Source: Flemingiibacterium sp045579745 (lineage in GTDB: Bacteria; Bacillota; Clostridia; Oscillospirales; CAG-272). From it: a DNA stretch of 8,498 bases. The position numbers and the translations under genes are program-made. Shown here piece after piece: positions 5,315 through 8,498 of the stretch. The notes below the pieces were generated by a model that did not search any database, was not told the DNA's origin, and saw only the letters and a list, made by a program, of their open reading frames with translations. Where the stretch lies: NCBI GenBank assembly GCA_045579745.1, contig JAZNMQ010000043.1, positions 1-8,498 on the forward strand. The letters are read 5' to 3'. Position 1 is the first letter of the stretch, and each line of letters opens with the position of its first letter.

Positions 5315-6781
5315 ATGAAATATAAAGCAAGTGTAATTATTGCGGGGCTTATCCTTGTTGCACTTTCCATGACATTCCTGATCGGCTATAAGCCCGTTGA
5401 GGTGTCAGAGCTTGAAAACCGCAGAATGACGACCTTTGATATGATCTTTTCGCCCGAAACCAATCCGCAGAGTGAGATCTACAACGCTGAAAAAAGTCAC
5501 ACAGACCGCTTTGAGGATGCGCTTAAGGATCAGATCGCCATTCGCGATACCGTCGTAACGTTCTATTCGACGCTTGAGGGAAGATTCGCGAATATCTATA
5601 ATCGCGCGTTCCTCGCACTGAGAGGCTTGTCATCGAATCTTAATAATAATAATAATGAGGATGACCCGACTACGGATACAGCCGATACTGAGGAGCCGAT
5701 TGTAGAGGTCGAGCCCGATTATGATACCTATCCGCTTTACGGCTTCCAGCGTCTTGAGCTTCCAAAGAAGCAGGATTACACCCTTTTGAGCCTCGGTCAG
5801 GAATTCTACCGCATAAACGACACCGATTATGTCGGCAAGGCTCCGATAACACAGGAGCTTGTTTATGAGGATGAGGGAGCGCTCGATCTGTCGATCACTC
5901 ACCTCAAGATGCTTCATTTCAAGTATCCCGATATTAAAATGTACACCTACTTTGTAAGACAGGCGTGCGATACTCCTTGGTTTGACGATTTTCTCGGAAC
6001 GCCTTCGTATGACAGATTCGAGTTCGTAACCCGATATCTTCCTGAGTACATAAAGTATGATCAGTTCATATTCAACGATTTCGAGGAATACAAGGAGGTT
6101 GCGTTTGCGAGCGACCACCATTGGAATTACAACGGAACCCGTCGCGGTTACGAGGATATCTATGCGATGATGGCTGAGGATTTAAACCTTTCGCCCATCA
6201 AGGAGCCGATTAAAACATGGAATTTCAGCGAGCTCTTTGGCGTGAAATTCTACGGAAGCTATGCGCAGAAGCTGCTCAGTGCGTATGAGGTCTACGACGA
6301 TTTTATCGTCCACGAATACGATCTCGGCGAGCGTGATTGCTATGCGATAAATCCCGATAAAACCTCGCAGGAAACTCCCATAAGGCTTGCGCTTTGGGAT
6401 GAATATAAGGTGGGCAAGATCGATCAAAAGGCATATTATGACCACTATATCAACTTCTACGGCACATCGACCGATCTGAAAAATCCCAAAAAAACCTATG
6501 CAGATTCAAATCGCATCTACCGAATCGAAAACAAATCAGACGACGTAGAACACAAGCTTCTGTGGATAGGTGACTCAACTCAGCGATCCATTCGCGACGT
6601 TTTAGCAACGCACTTCAAAACTGTTATCTATATCGACTACCGTATTATGAACAAGGTCGAGATTGATAAAATCATCGATAAATATGAAATCGACACGCTT
6701 CTTATCGGTTCGCTTCCGCAAAGCTATTGGTACGATAAGTGGCAGTACAAGTTCAAGTTCTCGAAGGACTTCTATAAGTAA
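5315..6781 (+). CDS. DHHW-family membrane-anchored SGNH-like protein (AlgJ/AlgX-like acetyltransferase candidate)
   Basis: This 488-residue protein has one N-terminal membrane anchor (about 6-24) and a large extracytoplasmic domain. The family-naming motif SDHHWNYNG (266-274) and a later WIGDST block (417-422) are present. By analogy with AlgX (Asp-x-His plus Ser), D267, H269 and S421 form a plausible catalytic triad of an O-acetyltransferase or acetyl-esterase. Between anchor and domain is a low-complexity linker: N108-L-N110 to N114, then about 28 mostly acidic and Thr-rich residues. The Asn run is coded by five AAT triplets (5642-5656). The ATG is supported by GAAAGGA (5298-5304), 10 nt upstream. 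The gene lies 55 nt after tcdA with no obvious terminator or strong promoter, so read-through from the sec operon is possible. It is followed 12 nt later by an MBOAT gene, its expected acyl-supplying partner. The acceptor polymer is unknown. Confidence 0.82.
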   Translation: MKYKASVIIAGLILVALSMTFLIGYKPVEVSELENRRMTTFDMIFSPETNPQSEIYNAEKSHTDRFEDALKDQIAIRDTVVTFYSTLEGRFANIYNRAFLALRGLSSNLNNNNNEDDPTTDTADTEEPIVEVEPDYDTYPLYGFQRLELPKKQDYTLLSLGQEFYRINDTDYVGKAPITQELVYEDEGALDLSITHLKMLHFKYPDIKMYTYFVRQACDTPWFDDFLGTPSYDRFEFVTRYLPEYIKYDQFIFNDFEEYKEVAFASDHHWNYNGTRRGYEDIYAMMAEDLNLSPIKEPIKTWNFSELFGVKFYGSYAQKLLSAYEVYDDFIVHEYDLGERDCYAINPDKTSQETPIRLALWDEYKVGKIDQKAYYDHYINFYGTSTDLKNPKKTYADSNRIYRIENKSDDVEHKLLWIGDSTQRSIRDVLATHFKTVIYIDYRIMNKVEIDKIIDKYEIDTLLIGSLPQSYWYDKWQYKFKFSKDFYK

Positions 6782-6793
6782 TCGGAGGGTAGT

Positions 6794-8218
6794 ATGGTAT
6801 TTTCAAGTTTAACATTTTTACTTGTGTTTTTGCCGCTTTTAATGCTTTGCTATTTCCTCGTTCCAAAGAAGTTCGTTTCTGCGCGCCGATATGTGCTTAT
6901 GGCGTTTTCGATCTTATTCTATGCGTGCGGTGAACCGATCTATGTATTTGCAATTCTTGCGTGCGTTTTGGTGACGTGGCTTCTTTCGGGCGGCGTGGCG
7001 GAAAAGAAGAAGCTTCACTTCTATTTATCGCTTGCGGTAAACCTTATTCCGCTCATTATCTTCAAATATCTGAATTTCATCATTGTAAACCTCAATCTGA
7101 TCCCGTTCTTGTCGATTCCCGAGGTAAATCTCGTGATGCCGATCGGTATATCGTTCTACACCTTCCAGATGCTGACATATATCATCGACCTCTATCGCGG
7201 CGAGGTTAAAAAGCAGAAGAATTTCGGATATCTTGCACTTTACATATTCCTGTTCCCTCAGCTCATCGCAGGTCCTATCGTTCGCTACCTGGATATCGAG
7301 GAAGCGATCGGCGAGTGCCGCGAGAATTGGGACAGCATTAAAACGGGCGTCGGCAGATTTGTAAAGGGTCTTGTTAAAAAGGTCATTTTCGCAAATCAGG
7401 CAGGCATGATCTTCGAGGCGATAATCAACCTTGAGCCGACTAAGATCAGCACCCCGCTCATGTGGCTTGCAACAATCGCCTATACGATTCAGATCTATTT
7501 CGACTTCTCGGGCTACTCGGATATGGCTATAGGTCTTGGAAAGATGTTCGGCTTCGACTTCCATGAAAACTTCAAGCTGCCGTATTCGTCACTTTCGGTT
7601 TCCGAATTCTGGCGTCGCTGGCACATCTCAATGAACACCTTCTTCCGCGATTATATCTATATTCCGCTCGGAGGAAGCCGCTGCTCGAAATCGCGTTGGC
7701 TTTTCAACACATTCGTTGTCTGGGCGATTACGGGTCTTTGGCACGGTGCGGCATGGAACTTCATTTTATGGGGACTCTACTACGCGGTGCTTCTCGTTAT
7801 CGAAAAGCTCCTGATCGGCGATTTCCTTAAAAAGATTCCTAAGTTCTTCTCATGGGCATACACGATGTTTATGACAATGATCGGCTGGTCGTTCTTTATG
7901 AATGACGCTAACAGCCTGTCTGAGATCTTCATGTACACAGGAAAGCTGTTCGGTATCGGCGAGGTTGCACAGGCGGCTACACTCCGCTCGCTTGAGCTTC
8001 AAAGCTGTGTGCCTTACCTCGTTGTTGCGATTATTCTCGCACTCCCGACGAGAAAGCTCTTCACGATGCTCGGTGAGCGCATTAAAAGTATTCAGAACAA
8101 GATCGTTCTCAATCTTGCATACGTCGTATCGGATGCAACCTTGGTTCTCGCGATCGCTTTGTGCCTCGTGTTTATAATCGGTGAGAGCTACAACCCGTTC
8201 ATTTATTTCAGATTCTGA
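6794..8218 (+). CDS. MBOAT-family membrane O-acyltransferase (AlgI/DltB-like)
   Basis: This is a polytopic 474-residue membrane protein that should move an acyl group, probably acetyl, from a cytoplasmic donor across the membrane. The recipient is the partner DHHW protein or an envelope polymer. The hallmarks are PIGISFYTFQ (116-125), LFPQLIAGPIVRY, YFDFSGYSDMA (about 235-245), WRRWHIS with H277, FRDYIYIPLGGS, and GLWHGAAWN with the conserved catalytic-type H317. The two histidines 40 residues apart match the AlgI/DltB arrangement. Length is normal for AlgI (about 470-520). It is more like AlgI than DltB, since no dltA, dltC or dltD gene is nearby and the adjacent protein has DHHW. GGAGGG (6784-6789) precedes the ATG, which is 12 nt after the DHHW stop, so they are one transcription unit. 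No canonical terminator follows on the plus strand. Confidence 0.93.
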   Translation: MVFSSLTFLLVFLPLLMLCYFLVPKKFVSARRYVLMAFSILFYACGEPIYVFAILACVLVTWLLSGGVAEKKKLHFYLSLAVNLIPLIIFKYLNFIIVNLNLIPFLSIPEVNLVMPIGISFYTFQMLTYIIDLYRGEVKKQKNFGYLALYIFLFPQLIAGPIVRYLDIEEAIGECRENWDSIKTGVGRFVKGLVKKVIFANQAGMIFEAIINLEPTKISTPLMWLATIAYTIQIYFDFSGYSDMAIGLGKMFGFDFHENFKLPYSSLSVSEFWRRWHISMNTFFRDYIYIPLGGSRCSKSRWLFNTFVVWAITGLWHGAAWNFILWGLYYAVLLVIEKLLIGDFLKKIPKFFSWAYTMFMTMIGWSFFMNDANSLSEIFMYTGKLFGIGEVAQAATLRSLELQSCVPYLVVAIILALPTRKLFTMLGERIKSIQNKIVLNLAYVVSDATLVLAIALCLVFIIGESYNPFIYFRF

Positions 8219-8243
8219 TTTCTAAAATGGCGTGTGTATATGT

Positions 8244-8283
8244 AGCGTCAGCGACTCGGGCGGTTAGCCGCCAGAGGGACGCT
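8244..8283 (+). repeat. Compound hairpin downstream of the MBOAT gene
   Basis: AGCGTC (8244-8249) pairs with GACGCT (8278-8283). Inside, CTC (8255-8257) pairs with GAG (8274-8276), and GGCGG (8259-8263) with CCGCC (8268-8272) around a TTAG loop. That makes 14 pairs with small internal loops. No U-run follows, so it is not a standard terminator. It might protect the 3' end of the MBOAT mRNA or belong to an interspersed repeat. Confidence 0.5.
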
Positions 8284-8292
8284 CGTATAATC

Positions 8293-8321
8293 ATGCTGCC
8301 GAAACGGTAACATCCGTGCAT
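8293..8321 (+). repeat. Small imperfect hairpin in the tail region
   Basis: ACGG (8304-8307) pairs with CCGT (8314-8317) around TAACAT, and the outer ATGC (8293-8296) can pair with GCAT (8318-8321) across a 7-nt bulge. It is weak alone; listed because it sits in a row of hairpins. Confidence 0.3.
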
Positions 8322-8362
8322 ACAAAAATCAAGGAGCTGTTGCACTAAAGTGCACCCGCTCC
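8322..8362 (-). terminator. Terminator-like hairpin for minus-strand transcription
   Basis: GGAGC (8333-8337) pairs with GCTCC (8358-8362), and TGCAC (8341-8345) with GTGCA (8350-8354) around TAAA, with a 3x3 internal loop. On the minus strand the hairpin is followed by TTGATTTTTG (8332-8323), U-rich as expected of an intrinsic terminator. On the plus strand no U-run follows. It would end transcription of a gene lying beyond position 8498 and pointing left, convergent with the MBOAT gene. Confidence 0.45.
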
Positions 8363-8397
8363 CATAAAATACAGCTTGTCACCCATTCAGGGTTCCA

Positions 8398-8422
8398 TTT
8401 ATGTGTGCTTGGCACACATAAA
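8398..8422 (+). repeat. Perfect 11-bp inverted repeat with 3-nt loop
   Basis: TTTATGTGTGC (8398-8408) and GCACACATAAA (8412-8422) are exact reverse complements around TTG. No U-run follows on either strand, so it is not a terminator. Confidence 0.7.
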
Positions 8423-8432
8423 CCGCTGTATA

Positions 8433-8451
8433 TGCGATGCATAGCATCGCA
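8433..8451 (+). repeat. Perfect 8-bp inverted repeat with 3-nt loop
   Basis: TGCGATGC (8433-8440) and GCATCGCA (8444-8451) are exact reverse complements around ATA. It lies 10 nt after the previous hairpin and has the same design of perfect arms and a 3-nt loop. Confidence 0.65.
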
Positions 8452-8477
8452 ATGACGCATTCGCGCCCGGGGCTGAC

Positions 8478-8494
8478 GCAAGTTTTCAACTTGC
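8478..8494 (+). repeat. Perfect 7-bp inverted repeat with 3-nt loop
   Basis: GCAAGTT (8478-8484) and AACTTGC (8488-8494) are exact reverse complements around TTC. Its left flank TGACGCA (8474-8480) repeats TGACGCA at 8453-8459, 21 bp upstream, next to the previous hairpin. The series may continue past the window edge. Confidence 0.55.
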
Positions 8495-8498
8495 AACA

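Noticed and set aside
5630..6121. Minus-strand open frame of 163 codons
   Set aside because: It is antisense to the DHHW gene; its Ile-rich end is just the AAT repeat read backwards.
7025..7564. Minus-strand open frame of 179 codons
   Set aside because: It is antisense to the conserved core of the MBOAT gene, with no motif or start signal of its own.
8286..8291. TATAAT after the compound hairpin
   Set aside because: No acceptable -35 sequence lies 16-18 bp upstream and no gene follows.
8398..8498. CRISPR array
   Set aside because: The hairpin arms differ from one another and there is no repeated direct unit with regular spacers.

Overview
The window looks like the chromosome of an anaerobic, Gram-positive, Clostridia-type bacterium, perhaps a Ruminococcaceae/Oscillospirales gut lineage. 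This is inferred from strong AGGAGG-type ribosome binding sites, near-consensus sigma-A promoters with 17-bp spacers, a Firmicutes-style L10 leader with an attenuator, separate secD and secF genes, and a DHHW/MBOAT acyltransferase pair. The genus cannot be fixed from sequence reading alone. I see no phage, transposase, CRISPR array, rRNA or tRNA.

Left part (1-2117, all minus strand): rplL (cut by the window edge) and rplJ form an operon. It is driven by a TTGACA-17-TATAAT promoter with phased A-tracts upstream. The 5' leader contains an L10-binding motif, a competing antiterminator segment and an intrinsic attenuator. Just upstream lies a membrane-anchored calcineurin-like metallophosphoesterase gene, whose stop codon sits inside its own terminator-like hairpin.

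Middle (2262-5259, plus strand): a second perfect promoter drives secD-secF-tcdA. The three genes are joined by two identical TAATG stop/start overlaps, so translation is probably coupled. SecD and SecF form the proton-driven accessory complex of the Sec translocon; TcdA cyclises the t6A base of tRNAs. SecF carries Ala where the family usually has a conserved membrane aspartate.

Right part (5315-8218, plus strand): a membrane-anchored SGNH-like DHHW protein followed after 12 nt by an MBOAT acyltransferase. This AlgJ/AlgX plus AlgI-type pair should move acyl groups (probably acetyl) across the membrane onto an unidentified extracellular polymer.

Tail (8219-8498): no gene is visible. It holds a chain of at least six hairpins, three of them perfect with 3-nt loops, plus a terminator-like hairpin pointing left, which suggests a convergent minus-strand gene beyond the window. 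This is the least explained part of the window. The rest is mostly ordinary housekeeping and envelope content, and I do not see a convincing new multi-gene system.
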